Notes: a model not told the origin generated them from the sequence alone. Numbered from the stretch's first letter, positions 7,809 through 15,070 are shown. The stretch is 45,252 bases of DNA from Candidatus Omnitrophota bacterium (GCA_026387405.1 JAPLLV010000022.1:1-45252), one strand, 5' to 3'. Made by a program: numbers and translations.

Positions 7809-8198
7809 ATGGACGAGCATGAATTTTGGCAGTTTTTGGAGGAGAGTTGGAAGGGCGGAAGGGCTGCGCAGGTGTCAGGGGTTATGGATTTTGCTGATCC
7901 TGCCGGTTCGCCTCACGGCGAAGCCGTGGGCAGGCAAGCAGGCAGGTATCTTCAAGGACACGCCATTCTGCCTAAGAACTATGACCAAATTAGCGAGGAA
8001 AATATCATCAGGATGGGGAGTTTGCTTTTAGGGAAGTCATCCGCACCCAGGACTAAAGAGGCGATTATGATGATTCTGGCGCATCAGCCTTCGGAAGTAG
8101 CCTTGACAATTCTGGCTAAATATAACCTCAATCCTGATTCTGGGCTTGAATTCTTTGCCCAGATGGCCCTTGAGGAATGCGCGATGTGGAATGAATGA
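7809..8198 (+). CDS. Small acidic protein of unknown function with an in-frame hairpin insertion
   Basis: This 129-residue soluble protein is not recognised. The ATG is preceded by AGGAGGTGG. Residues about 31-46 (the DPAGSPHGEAVGRQAG stretch) are encoded by a GC-rich palindromic element of 48 bases, exactly 16 codons, and look foreign to the rest. The C-terminal half (NYDQISEENIIRMGSLLLGKS, TKEAIMMILAHQPSEVALTIL) is alpha-helical in character and resembles a HEAT-like or tetratricopeptide-style helical pair, though I cannot assign it. An alternative frame starting at 7801 is shorter and has no support. Confidence 0.6.
   Translation: MDEHEFWQFLEESWKGGRAAQVSGVMDFADPAGSPHGEAVGRQAGRYLQGHAILPKNYDQISEENIIRMGSLLLGKSSAPRTKEAIMMILAHQPSEVALTILAKYNLNPDSGLEFFAQMALEECAMWNE
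7899..7946. repeat. Palindromic element inserted within a coding sequence
   Basis: CCTGCC at 7899 faces GGCAGG further on, and inside them TTCGCC-TCAC-GGCGAA forms a tight hairpin. A near-identical TTCGCC-TCGC-GGCGAA hairpin is at 37532-37547. The length of 48 bases keeps the host reading frame open. Confidence 0.65.
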
Positions 8199-8202
8199 AG
8201 AG

Positions 8203-8223
8203 GATATCACAAATTGTGATATC
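8203..8223. promoter_or_regulatory. Palindromic operator candidate upstream of the ORF6N gene
   Basis: A perfect inverted repeat, GATATCACAA and its complement around a single A, lies between the stop of the preceding gene and the ribosome-binding site of the ORF6N gene. Its core CACAAATTGTG resembles the core of the palindrome inside that gene. Binding by the ORF6N protein is inference. Confidence 0.55.
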
Positions 8224-8241
8224 AGAGAAGGAGGCTAAAAC

Positions 8242-8745
8242 ATGACTAACCTAATTTCTACAGAAGTAATCGCTACAAAGATTTTGCTGATACGTGGGAA
8301 AAGGGTGATATTGGATAGAGATCTTGCTAAGCTTTATGAAGTTGATACACGACAATTGACCCGTCAGGTAAAACGTAATGGCGAGAGGTTTCCGGAAGAT
8401 TTCATGTTTCAGTTAACGAAGGATGAGCTTAAGAACTTGATGTGCCAAATTGGCACATCAAGTTGGGGCGGTACGCGTAAGCTTCCCTATGTTTTTACTG
8501 AACAGGGTGTGGCTATGCTTTCAGGTGTACTTCATAGCAGAAGAGCCATACAAGTAAATATTCAGATTATGCGGGTATTCATTCAGTTGAAACGAATGCT
8601 TTTAACTAATGTAGACATCAGGCGTAAGATTGAGGCAATGGAGAAGAAATATGATAAACAGTTTCTTATCGTCTTTGAAGCCATCAAAAAATTACTGGAG
8701 CCACCACCTGTGAAAGAGAAACCGCGCATCGGATTCCATGCATAA
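8242..8745 (+). CDS. ORF6N domain DNA-binding protein
   Basis: This 167-residue protein has the ORF6N domain found in phage and mobile-element regulators related to KilA-N antirepressors. Key blocks are [31 protein letters not shown] (residues 8-38, in pieces), [11 protein letters not shown] near 52, and [20 protein letters not shown] near 80-99, followed by a coiled-coil-like tail ([21 protein letters not shown]). It starts with a strong AAGGAGG site. Such proteins are usually accessory and of uncertain target. The gene contains a 31-bp palindrome and follows a related 21-bp palindrome, suggesting autoregulation or RNA hairpins. Confidence 0.88.
   Translation: MTNLISTEVIATKILLIRGKRVILDRDLAKLYEVDTRQLTRQVKRNGERFPEDFMFQLTKDELKNLMCQIGTSSWGGTRKLPYVFTEQGVAMLSGVLHSRRAIQVNIQIMRVFIQLKRMLLTNVDIRRKIEAMEKKYDKQFLIVFEAIKKLLEPPPVKEKPRIGFHA
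8434..8464. promoter_or_regulatory. 31-bp palindrome inside the ORF6N gene
   Basis: Arms of 15 bases, starting AACTTGATGTGCCAA, are perfectly complementary around a central A. It covers the [12 protein letters not shown] part of the protein, just before the conserved EQGVAMLS block. It shares the centre CAAATTG with the palindrome upstream of the gene. Confidence 0.6.
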
Positions 8746-8783
8746 TGTGTACTACTTAATTAAATAAGTAAGACAATATATAT

Positions 8784-8812
8784 TTGACTTACCTTTTAAC
8801 CTATGGTATACT
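8784..8812 (+). promoter_or_regulatory. Sigma70-type promoter of the vapBC operon
   Basis: TTGACT (8784-8789) and TATACT (8807-8812) are separated by exactly 17 bases, 24 bases before the antitoxin ATG and upstream of AAAGGGGGAG. This is one of the best promoter matches in the window. Confidence 0.8.
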
Positions 8813-8836
8813 TTTGGTGGAAAGGGGGAGATAGAT

Positions 8837-9073
8837 ATGACTACGGCGATTGTAACTACAAAAGGCCAGATCGTGATACCTTCAAAAATCCGCAGAAGGC
8901 TAAATATAAAAAAGGGCACAAAATTATACATTGAGGAAAGGGGGGATGAATTGATCCTTAAGGTGGTTACTCCCGCGTATTTTGAAAAAATATCCGGAGT
9001 CTTGCAAACTAAAGGAAGGTTATCCAAAGCGCTGATTGAAGAGCGCGCCAAGGATAAAGAAAAAGGGGCATAA
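8837..9073 (+). CDS. vapB: AbrB/MazE-type antitoxin of a VapBC module
   Basis: This 78-residue protein has an N-terminal swapped-hairpin AbrB/SpoVT domain (TTKGQIVIPSKIRRRLNIKKGTKLYI in pieces, residues 7-33) that binds DNA, and a charged C-terminal tail (ALIEERAKDKEKGA) that should wrap the toxin. It is directly followed by a PIN-domain gene with a 3-nt gap. Such antitoxins neutralise their toxin and repress the shared promoter. A strong GGGGGAG site precedes the ATG. Confidence 0.88.
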   Translation: MTTAIVTTKGQIVIPSKIRRRLNIKKGTKLYIEERGDELILKVVTPAYFEKISGVLQTKGRLSKALIEERAKDKEKGA

Positions 9074-9076
9074 CAA

Positions 9077-9475
9077 ATGACAAGGGTCATTGATGCGCAT
9101 GGCCTTTTAGTTTTCTTGGAGAAAGAGGCCGGTTACGAGAAGGTCGAGCAATTCTTAATTTCAGCCGTTGAGAAAGCAAAATATTTACTGATGACTTCCG
9201 TTAATTTTGGGGAAGTGTATTATGTTGTTTTGCGCGAATGCGGTTTTGAGAAGGCCCAGGAGATCGAAAAGATCATCGGAACTTTACCCATTGAGATAGT
9301 TGATGTAGATATAGAGATAGCCCGCGAAGCAGCCCGCTTTAAAGCCAGCCATAAAATATCTTACGCCGATTGTTTTTCCGCGGCATTAGCCAAGCTTCAT
9401 AAGGGAGAGGTGATAACCGGGGATAAGGAATTTAAATCCATAGAGGGCGAAGTTAAAATTTCCTGGTTACCCTGA
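9077..9475 (+). CDS. vapC: PIN-domain toxin of a VapBC module
   Basis: The 132-residue PIN nuclease has the expected acidic residues: D6 (VIDAHGLL), E46 (NFGEVYY), D98 (SYADCFSAAL) and D116 (VITGDKEF). VapC toxins are Mg-dependent RNases that cleave tRNA or rRNA when freed from antitoxin. All catalytic residues are present, so it looks active. Co-transcribed with the AbrB-type antitoxin and followed by a strong terminator, so the pair is a self-contained module. Confidence 0.9.
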   Translation: MTRVIDAHGLLVFLEKEAGYEKVEQFLISAVEKAKYLLMTSVNFGEVYYVVLRECGFEKAQEIEKIIGTLPIEIVDVDIEIAREAARFKASHKISYADCFSAALAKLHKGEVITGDKEFKSIEGEVKISWLP

Positions 9476-9517
9476 TTGTCCTGTCTTTAAGTTTCGCACT
9501 TATATGAGAGATCCGGT

Positions 9518-9545
9518 ATACCGCCGCTTAAGGCGGTATTTTTTT
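9518..9545 (+). terminator. Rho-independent terminator after vapC
   Basis: TACCGCC (9519-9525) pairs with GGCGGTA (9532-9538), extended by one A-T pair, with a six-base loop and seven T. Confidence 0.9.
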
Positions 9546-9578
9546 GGGTTTCGAGGGTTAAAATTCTCATAAAAAACA

Positions 9579-9607
9579 TTGCCCCAAGTCAGGGGATATG
9601 GTAATAT
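9579..9607 (+). promoter_or_regulatory. Probable promoter of the msbA-like gene
   Basis: TTGCCC (9579-9584) and TAATAT (9602-9607) are 17 bases apart. The -10 box is good and the -35 box is fair. It lies between the vapC terminator and the exporter's TTGGAGAG ribosome-binding site. Confidence 0.55.
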
Positions 9608-9633
9608 ATTAATTCATTTTGGAGAGTCAAAAC

Positions 9634-11427
9634 ATGCGCGAATACTTTAGGTTACTGAGATTTGTTAAGCCGTATAAGTTCACTTTTGGCGTGGCCATTG
9701 TCTGTATGGCCTTTTCCGCGGCCTTTGACGGGGTCTCCCTGGCCATGATGGTGCCTTTGGCGGATAAGATCTTGACCAATAAACAGATCATAATACCCGC
9801 AAAATTACCCGTTTTCCTGGCGAATTTCGTGGCCCAGATCAATAATACCCCTCCGGCGGTGTTATTGAACTATATGGCCGTGGCCATAATCATTTTATTC
9901 TTCCTAAAAGGGATATTTAACTTTCTCCAGAGTTATCTTATGTCCGATATCGGACAGAAGGTGGTCAGGGACATAAAATCCAAGCTTTATACTAAGCTGC
10001 AATCGCTCTCCCTGGAATATTTTACCCATAAGCGCGGAGGAGAGTTGATCTCGCGCATCACCAATGATGTAAAGCTGGTAGAGACTGCCGTTGCCTATGG
10101 CTCTACGGACCTGGTTTACCAGGGCCTGCAAGTGCTTATCTTCGCCTTCCTGACTTTCTTTATCTATTTCAAGCTGGCGCTGGTCACCATAATCCTTGTC
10201 CCCCTGATAAGTTTTCCCATTGTAAAGGTGGGTAAGGTGCTGCGTAAGCTCTCCAAGCGTTCCCAGGAGAAGATGGCGGATACTAACTCCGTGCTTTATG
10301 AGACGATCCTCGGCACGCGCATTGTCAAAGGGTTCAATATGGAGAATTACGAGATCGCCAAATTCGACCGCATAAACAATGATTATTATAAAATCTCCAT
10401 GAAATCCATAAAGCGGCTTTTGATTTTAAGCCCGGCCACGGAGTTTTTGGGCTGCATCGCCGGGGTTTTTGTTTTCTTCTGGGCGGGCAAAGATGTTATG
10501 GCAGGCAAGCTTTCTTTCGGGATATTCGGGCTTTTTATGGGTTCGCTGTTATCCATGGTGCGGCCGTTTAAAAAAATAAGCTCGGTTAATTCTTTAAATG
10601 AACAGGCTATCGCCGCCAGCGTGCGTATATACGAAGTCCTGGATACCCAGCCCACGGTGGTGGAAAAGCCTCATCCCTACGAATTGTCTGCCTTCAAGGA
10701 CTCCGTAGTATTTAGCGATGTCTGGTTTAATTATGAACAGAAAGAGATATTGAAGGGCATAAATTTAGAGGTGAAACGCGGCCAGATGCAGGCCATTGTC
10801 GGCCCCAGCGGTTCAGGTAAAAGCACGCTCGTGGATTTGATTCCGCGTTTTTATGACCCTAAAAAGGGCGCTGTTCTCATTGACGGGGTAGATATAAGCA
10901 CGATGAGCCTGAAATCCTTGCGCAGCCAGATCGGGATCGTTACTCAGGAAACCATACTTTTTAATGATACCATAAGGGCTAATATCGCCTATGGCAATAT
11001 TTCGGCTCCCCAGCAGGATATAGAAGAGGCGGCAAAGAAGGCGTATATCCACGATTTTATCCTGCATCTTCCGTTGGGATATGATACGGTTATCGGGGAC
11101 CGGGGGATGAAACTGTCCGGAGGAGAACGGCAGAGGATTGCCATTGCCCGCGCGTTGCTTAAAAATCCGCCTATCCTTGTCCTGGATGAGGCTACTTCCC
11201 AGCTTGATACTGCCAGCGAACGCATTGTCCAGGAGGCCTTGAACAAGTTGATCGAGGGCCGCACCGTATTCGTAGTGGCCCATCGGCTCTCTACCGTAAG
11301 GCAGGCGCACAATATAGTCGTAGTGGATCAGGGCAGCATTGTGCAGCGAGGCAGGCATGATGAGCTCCTGAGCAAGCCGGGGCTATACCGAAAGTTGTAT
11401 CAGATGCAGGAAGGGTGCGAAACTTAG
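9634..11427 (+). CDS. msbA: MsbA-like lipid A exporter, ABC transporter with fused membrane and ATPase domains
   Basis: This 597-residue half-transporter has six membrane helices in the first 320 residues, including the EYFTHKRGGELISRITNDV coupling region. The ATPase domain follows: Walker A GPSGSGKST at residues 390-398, signature LSGGERQRIAIARAL from about 494, Walker B ILVLDEATS, and the H-loop VAHRLSTV. It likely flips lipid A-core or another lipid across the inner membrane as a homodimer. The ATG at 9634 follows GGAGAG; a TTG five codons earlier is less likely. The nearby lpxB supports a lipid A role, but other lipid-linked substrates are possible. Confidence 0.88.
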   Translation: MREYFRLLRFVKPYKFTFGVAIVCMAFSAAFDGVSLAMMVPLADKILTNKQIIIPAKLPVFLANFVAQINNTPPAVLLNYMAVAIIILFFLKGIFNFLQSYLMSDIGQKVVRDIKSKLYTKLQSLSLEYFTHKRGGELISRITNDVKLVETAVAYGSTDLVYQGLQVLIFAFLTFFIYFKLALVTIILVPLISFPIVKVGKVLRKLSKRSQEKMADTNSVLYETILGTRIVKGFNMENYEIAKFDRINNDYYKISMKSIKRLLILSPATEFLGCIAGVFVFFWAGKDVMAGKLSFGIFGLFMGSLLSMVRPFKKISSVNSLNEQAIAASVRIYEVLDTQPTVVEKPHPYELSAFKDSVVFSDVWFNYEQKEILKGINLEVKRGQMQAIVGPSGSGKSTLVDLIPRFYDPKKGAVLIDGVDISTMSLKSLRSQIGIVTQETILFNDTIRANIAYGNISAPQQDIEEAAKKAYIHDFILHLPLGYDTVIGDRGMKLSGGERQRIAIARALLKNPPILVLDEATSQLDTASERIVQEALNKLIEGRTVFVVAHRLSTVRQAHNIVVVDQGSIVQRGRHDELLSKPGLYRKLYQMQEGCET

Positions 11428-11494
11428 AAATTTAGGGACAGTCCCCTTCAAGACCACTTACGGTATAGCTCTGCGGGGACAGTCCCTAAATTTT
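11428..11494. repeat. GGGGACAGTCCC-type inverted repeat
   Basis: AAATTTAGGGACAGTCCCC at the left faces GGGGACAGTCCCTAAATTT at the right, complementary except for the central A. It starts right after the msbA-like stop. No T-run follows, so it is not a standard terminator. A relative of the core (TGTCCCC-T-GGGGACA) lies near 34.78 kb. I recall similar elements beside REP-associated transposases, none of which is in this window. Confidence 0.75.
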
Positions 11495-11505
11495 CACAAT
11501 AATAG

Positions 11506-11533
11506 TTGCAATTTAGCGGCCTTATGATATACT
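11506..11533 (+). promoter_or_regulatory. Promoter of the rpsB-tsf-pyrH operon
   Basis: TTGCAA (11506-11511) and TATACT (11528-11533) are 16 bases apart. The distance to the rpsB start gives a leader of about 148 bases. Confidence 0.7.
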
Positions 11534-11553
11534 TTGACACATTTTAATGATAA

Positions 11554-11620
11554 GAAAATCGCCTTCGGCGATAACTTTAAGCGATTTTCGAAATGGTTAG
11601 GAAAGTATTTATACTTTCCT
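11554..11620 (+). promoter_or_regulatory. Structured rpsB leader with alternative hairpins
   Basis: GAAAATCGC (11554-11562) can pair with GCGATTTTC (11581-11589), while the overlapping ATCGCC (11558-11563) can pair with GGCGAT (11567-11572); both cannot form together. A third hairpin, arms AGGAAAGTAT and ATACTTTCCT, follows at 11599-11620. Ribosomal protein S2 operons often have autoregulatory leaders; whether S2 binds here is inference. Confidence 0.5.
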
Positions 11621-11686
11621 ATACCACAAGAAAAGGGATATATTTAAAGCATATAATCCTGAAAAATTTGAAAGGGGGAGATATTT

Positions 11687-12583
11687 TTGCCTACAGAATT
11701 GATTAAACAGCTATTAGAAGCAGGGGTGCACTTCGGCCATAGAACCTCGCGCTGGAATCCCAAGATGAAGAAGTTTATCTTCGGTTCCCGCAGCGGCATC
11801 TACATTATCGACCTGGAGAAGGTTGAAGAGTGCCTGAATAAGGCCCGGGAGTTCCTGCAGGATATCACTGCCAAGGGCGAGATGGTCATGTTTGTGGGTA
11901 CGAAAAAACAGGCCCAGGAAGTGATCATCCAGGAGGCGACCCGTTCGGGCATGTATTATGTGAATGAGCGCTGGCCAGGAGGCCTGCTTACGAATTTTGC
12001 CACCGTGAAAAAGAGCATAAACCGCCTCAAAGAAATAGAGAAGATGAAAGAGGACGGCACTATTTCCAGGTTCACCAAGAAAGAGGTATCGCGGCTGGAG
12101 AAAGAGCTGGGTAAGCTCAGGAAGAATTTCTCCGGCATCGTTCAGATGGAGCGTATGCCTAAGGCCATCTTTGTGGTGGATACCAAAAAAGAGGAAACCG
12201 CGGTGCGGGAGGCCAAGCGCCTGTCTATCCCGGTGGTGGGTTTGATCGATACCAATTCCGACCCGGACCTCATCGCCTTTCCCGTTCCCGGTAACGACGA
12301 TGCTACAAAATCCATTAAAATGATCACCAGCCTGATCGCGGATTGCGTGATCGAAGGCAGGAAGCGCTTCCTGTCTTATCTTTCCCAGGAAGGGGTGGCG
12401 GTTAAGGATAAAGAAGAAACAGTCGAGGAGCCCGTGGTTCTTCCCGAAGAGGAACAAAAGATAAAAGAGATCGGAGAGATCGTGGAAGAGACAGAGCCCG
12501 TAGATGGAGAGGCCAAGCCGCTTAAAAAAGGCCGCGCTAAGCCTGTGCAGAGTGAAGGCACAAAACTTAGAAAGAAGGTATAG
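11687..12583 (+). CDS. rpsB: 30S ribosomal protein uS2
   Basis: The 298-residue product begins with the S2 signature VHFGHRTSRWNPKMKKFIFGSRSGIYIIDL (in pieces, residues 13-43) and includes NERWPGGLLTNFATVKKSI and VVGLIDTNSDPDLIAFPVPGNDDA. S2 sits on the small subunit and bridges to S1. Normal S2 is about 240 residues; the extra 55 form an acidic then basic tail (KEETVEEPVV, KKGRAKPVQS). The start is TTG at 11687, preceded by AAAGGGGGAG; no ATG fits. Followed after 5 nt by tsf, the standard order. Confidence 0.96.
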   Translation: MPTELIKQLLEAGVHFGHRTSRWNPKMKKFIFGSRSGIYIIDLEKVEECLNKAREFLQDITAKGEMVMFVGTKKQAQEVIIQEATRSGMYYVNERWPGGLLTNFATVKKSINRLKEIEKMKEDGTISRFTKKEVSRLEKELGKLRKNFSGIVQMERMPKAIFVVDTKKEETAVREAKRLSIPVVGLIDTNSDPDLIAFPVPGNDDATKSIKMITSLIADCVIEGRKRFLSYLSQEGVAVKDKEETVEEPVVLPEEEQKIKEIGEIVEETEPVDGEAKPLKKGRAKPVQSEGTKLRKKV

Positions 12584-12588
12584 TTCAC

Positions 12589-13113
12589 ATGTCCGTAAGC
12601 ATAGAATTAATTAAGGAATTACGCAATCTCACCGCGGCCAGCATTGCGGATTGCCGCCATGCCTTGGCTGAGACCGGTGGAGATATCGTCAAGGCCAAAG
12701 ACCTGCTGCGCAAAAAAGGCCTTGAGATCGCCGCAAAAAAACAGGGACGGGCGGCCAAAGAAGGAAGGATCGAGTCGTACGTGCACACGGGTAACAAGAT
12801 CGGCGTATTGCTTGAGGTTAATTGCGAGACGGATTTTGTGGCCCGCAATGAAGAATTCCGCCAGTTTACCAAGGATGTGGCCATGCAGATCGCGGCCTTA
12901 AGCCCGACCTATATCAAGAAAGAGGATGTCCCGGAAGATGTGCTTAAAGAGGAAAAGAATAAAGAGCTTTTCTTAAAGGAATACGTACTTCTTGAGCAGC
13001 CCTTTATCAAGGATTCCGCCATTACCATAAAAGATTATCTGGGTAATCTCCTGGCGAAATTCAGCGAGAATATAGTCATCCGCAGGTTCGAGCGTTATAA
13101 GATCGGTGAGTGA
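12589..13113 (+). CDS. tsf: Elongation factor Ts, short form
   Basis: The 174-residue protein has the UBA-like N-terminal domain ([19 protein letters not shown]) and the TDFVARN motif near residue 82 that contacts EF-Tu, ending with [16 protein letters not shown]. It exchanges GDP for GTP on EF-Tu. It is shorter than the Thermus short form (196 residues) because the usual segment of about 22 residues before LLEQPF (the NEGKP...EKI-EGRL region) is missing: it runs [20 protein letters not shown]. Second gene of the rpsB operon, with its stop sharing a base with pyrH's ATG. Confidence 0.93.
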   Translation: MSVSIELIKELRNLTAASIADCRHALAETGGDIVKAKDLLRKKGLEIAAKKQGRAAKEGRIESYVHTGNKIGVLLEVNCETDFVARNEEFRQFTKDVAMQIAALSPTYIKKEDVPEDVLKEEKNKELFLKEYVLLEQPFIKDSAITIKDYLGNLLAKFSENIVIRRFERYKIGE

Positions 13114-13835
13114 TGCATAAACCCGTATATAAGCGAATAGTCCTAAAATTAAGCGGAGAGGCGCTGCAGGGGAAAGAATCCCACGGCATCGACCATCAGG
13201 TCTTGGTTTCTATGTCCAGCCAGATCAAGGAAGTCAGGGATCTGGGTGTGGATGTGGCGATTGTTTTGGGCGGCGGAAATATCTTTCGCGGCCAGGAGAA
13301 CACCGCCTCTTTAGGCCTGGATATGGACCGGTCGGTAGCGGATTACATGGGGATGCTGGCCACGGTGATAAACGGCCTGGCCTTGCAGAATGTCCTTGAG
13401 AAGACCGGTATCGAAACGCGCGTAATGACCGCGATCGAGATGCAGCGTATTGCCGAACCGTATATCAGAAGAAGGGCGATACGTCATCTGGATAAGGGAC
13501 GGGTAGTGATATTCGTGGCCGGGACAGGCAATCCTTATTTTACCACCGATACCGCTGCCGCGCTAAAAGGCATGGAGATAGGCGCCGACGCCATATTAAA
13601 GGCTACCAAGGTTGACGGCGTATATTCTGCCGACCCTATGAAGGTCAAGGGCGCGAAAAAATTCGCTCAATTAAAATATATCGACGTGCTCAAAAAACGG
13701 CTTAAGGTGATGGATGCCACGGCAATAAGCTTGTGCATGGATAATAAATTACCTATCGTGGTGTTTAATTTGAATAAGCAGGGTAATATCAAGCGCGTGG
13801 TTCTGGGCGAGAAGATCGGCACAGTGGTTCAATAA
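13113..13835 (+). CDS. pyrH: UMP kinase
   Basis: This 240-residue amino-acid-kinase-fold protein has [11 protein letters not shown] at the N terminus, [10 protein letters not shown] around residue 54, [15 protein letters not shown] near 130, and [13 protein letters not shown] near 157. It phosphorylates UMP to UDP in the pyrimidine pathway and is a hexamer in bacteria. The ATG at 13113 overlaps the tsf stop (TGATG); a GTG one codon earlier is possible. The rpsB-tsf-pyrH-frr order is typical of bacteria. Confidence 0.96.
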   Translation: MHKPVYKRIVLKLSGEALQGKESHGIDHQVLVSMSSQIKEVRDLGVDVAIVLGGGNIFRGQENTASLGLDMDRSVADYMGMLATVINGLALQNVLEKTGIETRVMTAIEMQRIAEPYIRRRAIRHLDKGRVVIFVAGTGNPYFTTDTAAALKGMEIGADAILKATKVDGVYSADPMKVKGAKKFAQLKYIDVLKKRLKVMDATAISLCMDNKLPIVVFNLNKQGNIKRVVLGEKIGTVVQ

Positions 13836-13840
13836 GAATA

Positions 13841-13911
13841 GTTAACAGTTAACAGTTTGCTGTTAACAGCTTTATTTAAGGGCTGTCAACTGTTCATTGT
13901 GGACTGTAAAC
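13841..13911. repeat. Iterated-word palindromic spacer between pyrH and frr
   Basis: The word AACAGTT and its complement recur: GTTAACAG (13848-13855) pairs with CTGTTAAC (13860-13867), and degenerate copies (CTGTCAACTGTTC, GGACTGTAAAC) follow. It resembles in style the spacers near 14.7, 14.85, 20.7, 22.9, 24.3 and 26.1 kb, although each uses a different word. Confidence 0.6.
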
Positions 13912-13936
13912 TTTTCCGAGCGAAAGTGAGGAAATT

Positions 13937-14497
13937 ATGACTACCAAAGAGATTTTGCACGCCACAGAAGATAAGTTGAAGAAGGCCATAGAGGCGGTGA
14001 CCCGGAATTTTCAGGAGGTGCGCACCGGACGGGCCAGCCCCCACTTAGTGGAAGGTTTACATATCGATTATTATGGGACCCCGACATTATTAAAGCAACT
14101 TGCTTCCATATCCGTGCCTGACGCGCATATGCTCCTGATCCAACCCTGGGATATAACCGCTATCCCCGAGATAGAAAAGTCGATTATGAAGTCTAATCTC
14201 GGCATCACTCCTTCCAATGACGGTAAGATGGTGCGTTTATCAGTGCCTCCTTTATCTAAAGACAGGCGTCAGGAAATGGTCAAGGTGATCCACGGAATGG
14301 CCGAAGACGGCCGGGTTTCTTTAAGGACCATCAGGCGGGATGCCAAAGAGCACTTGGAAAAACTGGAAAAGGATAAATTGGTCTCGGAAGATGATAAGTT
14401 CCGCAGCATAGACGAATTGCAGAAGCTCGTTGATAGATATACCGCTAAAGTAGAAGAGACGCTTAAGATAAAAGAGAAGGAAGTATTGGAATTCTAG
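13937..14497 (+). CDS. frr: Ribosome recycling factor
   Basis: The 186-residue product is full length, with EVRTGRASPHLVEGLHIDYYGTPTLLKQLASISVPD (in pieces, residues 28-63), LSKDRRQEMVKVIHGMAEDGRVSLRTIRRDA, and the KLVDRYTAKVEETLKIKEKEVLEF C terminus. With EF-G it splits post-termination ribosomes. A GTGAGGAAATT site precedes the ATG. It is separated from pyrH by the palindromic spacer but still follows the conserved operon order. Confidence 0.97.
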   Translation: MTTKEILHATEDKLKKAIEAVTRNFQEVRTGRASPHLVEGLHIDYYGTPTLLKQLASISVPDAHMLLIQPWDITAIPEIEKSIMKSNLGITPSNDGKMVRLSVPPLSKDRRQEMVKVIHGMAEDGRVSLRTIRRDAKEHLEKLEKDKLVSEDDKFRSIDELQKLVDRYTAKVEETLKIKEKEVLEF

Positions 14498-14501
14498 ATT
14501 T

Positions 14502-14553
14502 GGGCCTCTAGTAAGCTCACCCCGCTTGAAAAGAAGCGGGATTCGCTAGAGGC
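14502..14553 (+). other. Two-stem hairpin sharing the first ten bases of the adjacent tRNA-Lys
   Basis: GCCTCTAG (14504-14511) pairs with CTAGAGGC (14546-14553), enclosing CCCGCTT (14521-14527) paired with AAGCGGG (14534-14540). Its start, GGGCCTCTAG, is identical to the 5' end of tRNA-Lys 75 bases downstream. It has no T-loop or anticodon, so it is not a tRNA. Confidence 0.5.
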
Positions 14554-14576
14554 AGGGAATATATAAATCTAAATCT

Positions 14577-14649
14577 GGGCCTCTAGCTCATTTGGTAGAG
14601 CACCATCCTTTTAAGATGGCCGTGCCGCGTTCGAATCGCGGGAGGCTCA
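14577..14649 (+). tRNA. tRNA-Lys(TTT)
   Basis: 73 bases with a seven-base-pair acceptor stem (GGGCCTC with GAGGCTC, one G-U), anticodon stem CCATC/GATGG, loop CTTTTAA with anticodon TTT, T-loop TTCGAAT, and discriminator A. CCA is not encoded. Confidence 0.95.
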
Positions 14650-14667
14650 TTTGATTTTGCATATTGC

Positions 14668-14727
14668 TTTTGGCTAATGGCGGATAGTTTTAGCCATAAG
14701 CCATTTGCTATATGCCATAAGCCAAAA
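14668..14727. repeat. Iterated-word hairpin between tRNA-Lys and tRNA-Leu
   Basis: TTTTGGCTAATGGC (14668-14681) pairs with GCCATAAGCCAAAA (14714-14727) with one mismatch; an extra GCCATAAGCC copy lies between. The right arm ends exactly one base before tRNA-Leu. The same words recur in the spacer after that tRNA. Confidence 0.7.
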
Positions 14728-14809
14728 GGGCGGATGGTGCAACTGGCAGACACGCGAGGCTTAGGACCTCGTGGGGTAACCCTTGGAGGTTCAAATCCTC
14801 TTCCGCCCA
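14728..14809 (+). tRNA. tRNA-Leu(TAG)
   Basis: 82 bases, a class II tRNA with variable arm. Acceptor stem GGGCGGA/TCCGCCC, anticodon stem CGAGG/CCTCG, loop CTTAGGA with anticodon TAG, T-loop TTCAAAT, discriminator A. CCA is not encoded. Confidence 0.93.
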
Positions 14810-14821
14810 TTTAGCACGGGG

Positions 14822-14880
14822 CATATGGCTAATGGCATATGGTTTTTGCCATTTGCCATTTGCCATAAGCTATAAGCCAA
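14822..14880. repeat. Iterated-word spacer between tRNA-Leu and tRNA-Gly
   Basis: CATATGGCTAATGGCATATGG on the left (written as overlapping words GGCTAATGGC and CATATGG) faces repeated GCCATTT, GCCATAAGC and TATAAGCC on the right. It is the same family as the spacer before tRNA-Leu. Confidence 0.65.
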
Positions 14881-14884
14881 TAAT

Positions 14885-14957
14885 GCGGGAGTGGCTCAGT
14901 TGGTAGAGCGTAACCTTGCCAAGGTTAATGTCGCGGGTTCGAATCCCGTCTCCCGCT
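14885..14957 (+). tRNA. tRNA-Gly(GCC)
   Basis: 73 bases with acceptor stem GCGGGAG/CTCCCGC, anticodon stem TAACC/GGTTA, loop TTGCCAA with anticodon GCC, T-loop TTCGAAT and discriminator T. Confidence 0.95.
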
Positions 14958-14964
14958 TAAATGA

Positions 14965-15042
14965 GTACTTGGCATTTACCTGTACAGATTTATTTAGGTA
15001 GATGTCAAGTACGAATTTACACCGCGAAAGCGGTGCCTAAAT
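14965..15042 (+). other. Structured 5' region before the PTS EIIA gene
   Basis: A 17-bp RNA stem is possible between 14965-14981 (starts GTACTTGGC) and 14996-15012, perfect if two G-U pairs are allowed. It is followed by CACCGC-GAAA-GCGGTG (15020-15035), a hairpin with a GNRA tetraloop. ATTTAGG (14992-14998) could alternatively pair with CCTAAAT (15036-15042), the same outer words as in the spacer before leuA. It could be a leader of the PTS operon or a mobile repeat. Confidence 0.5.
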
Positions 15043-15070
15043 CAATAATCATAATAACCAGGAGCTAGCA

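Noticed and set aside
7801-8031. 76-residue open frame overlapping the small acidic protein gene
   Set aside because: Trp/Arg-rich shadow frame; the 129-residue frame has the better start and length.
8242-9475. Prophage remnant
   Set aside because: ORF6N and VapBC are often phage- or plasmid-linked, but no integrase, capsid, tail or att-type repeat is present.
14502-14553. Additional tRNA gene
   Set aside because: It shares the 5' end of tRNA-Lys but lacks an anticodon arm, T-loop and acceptor pairing.
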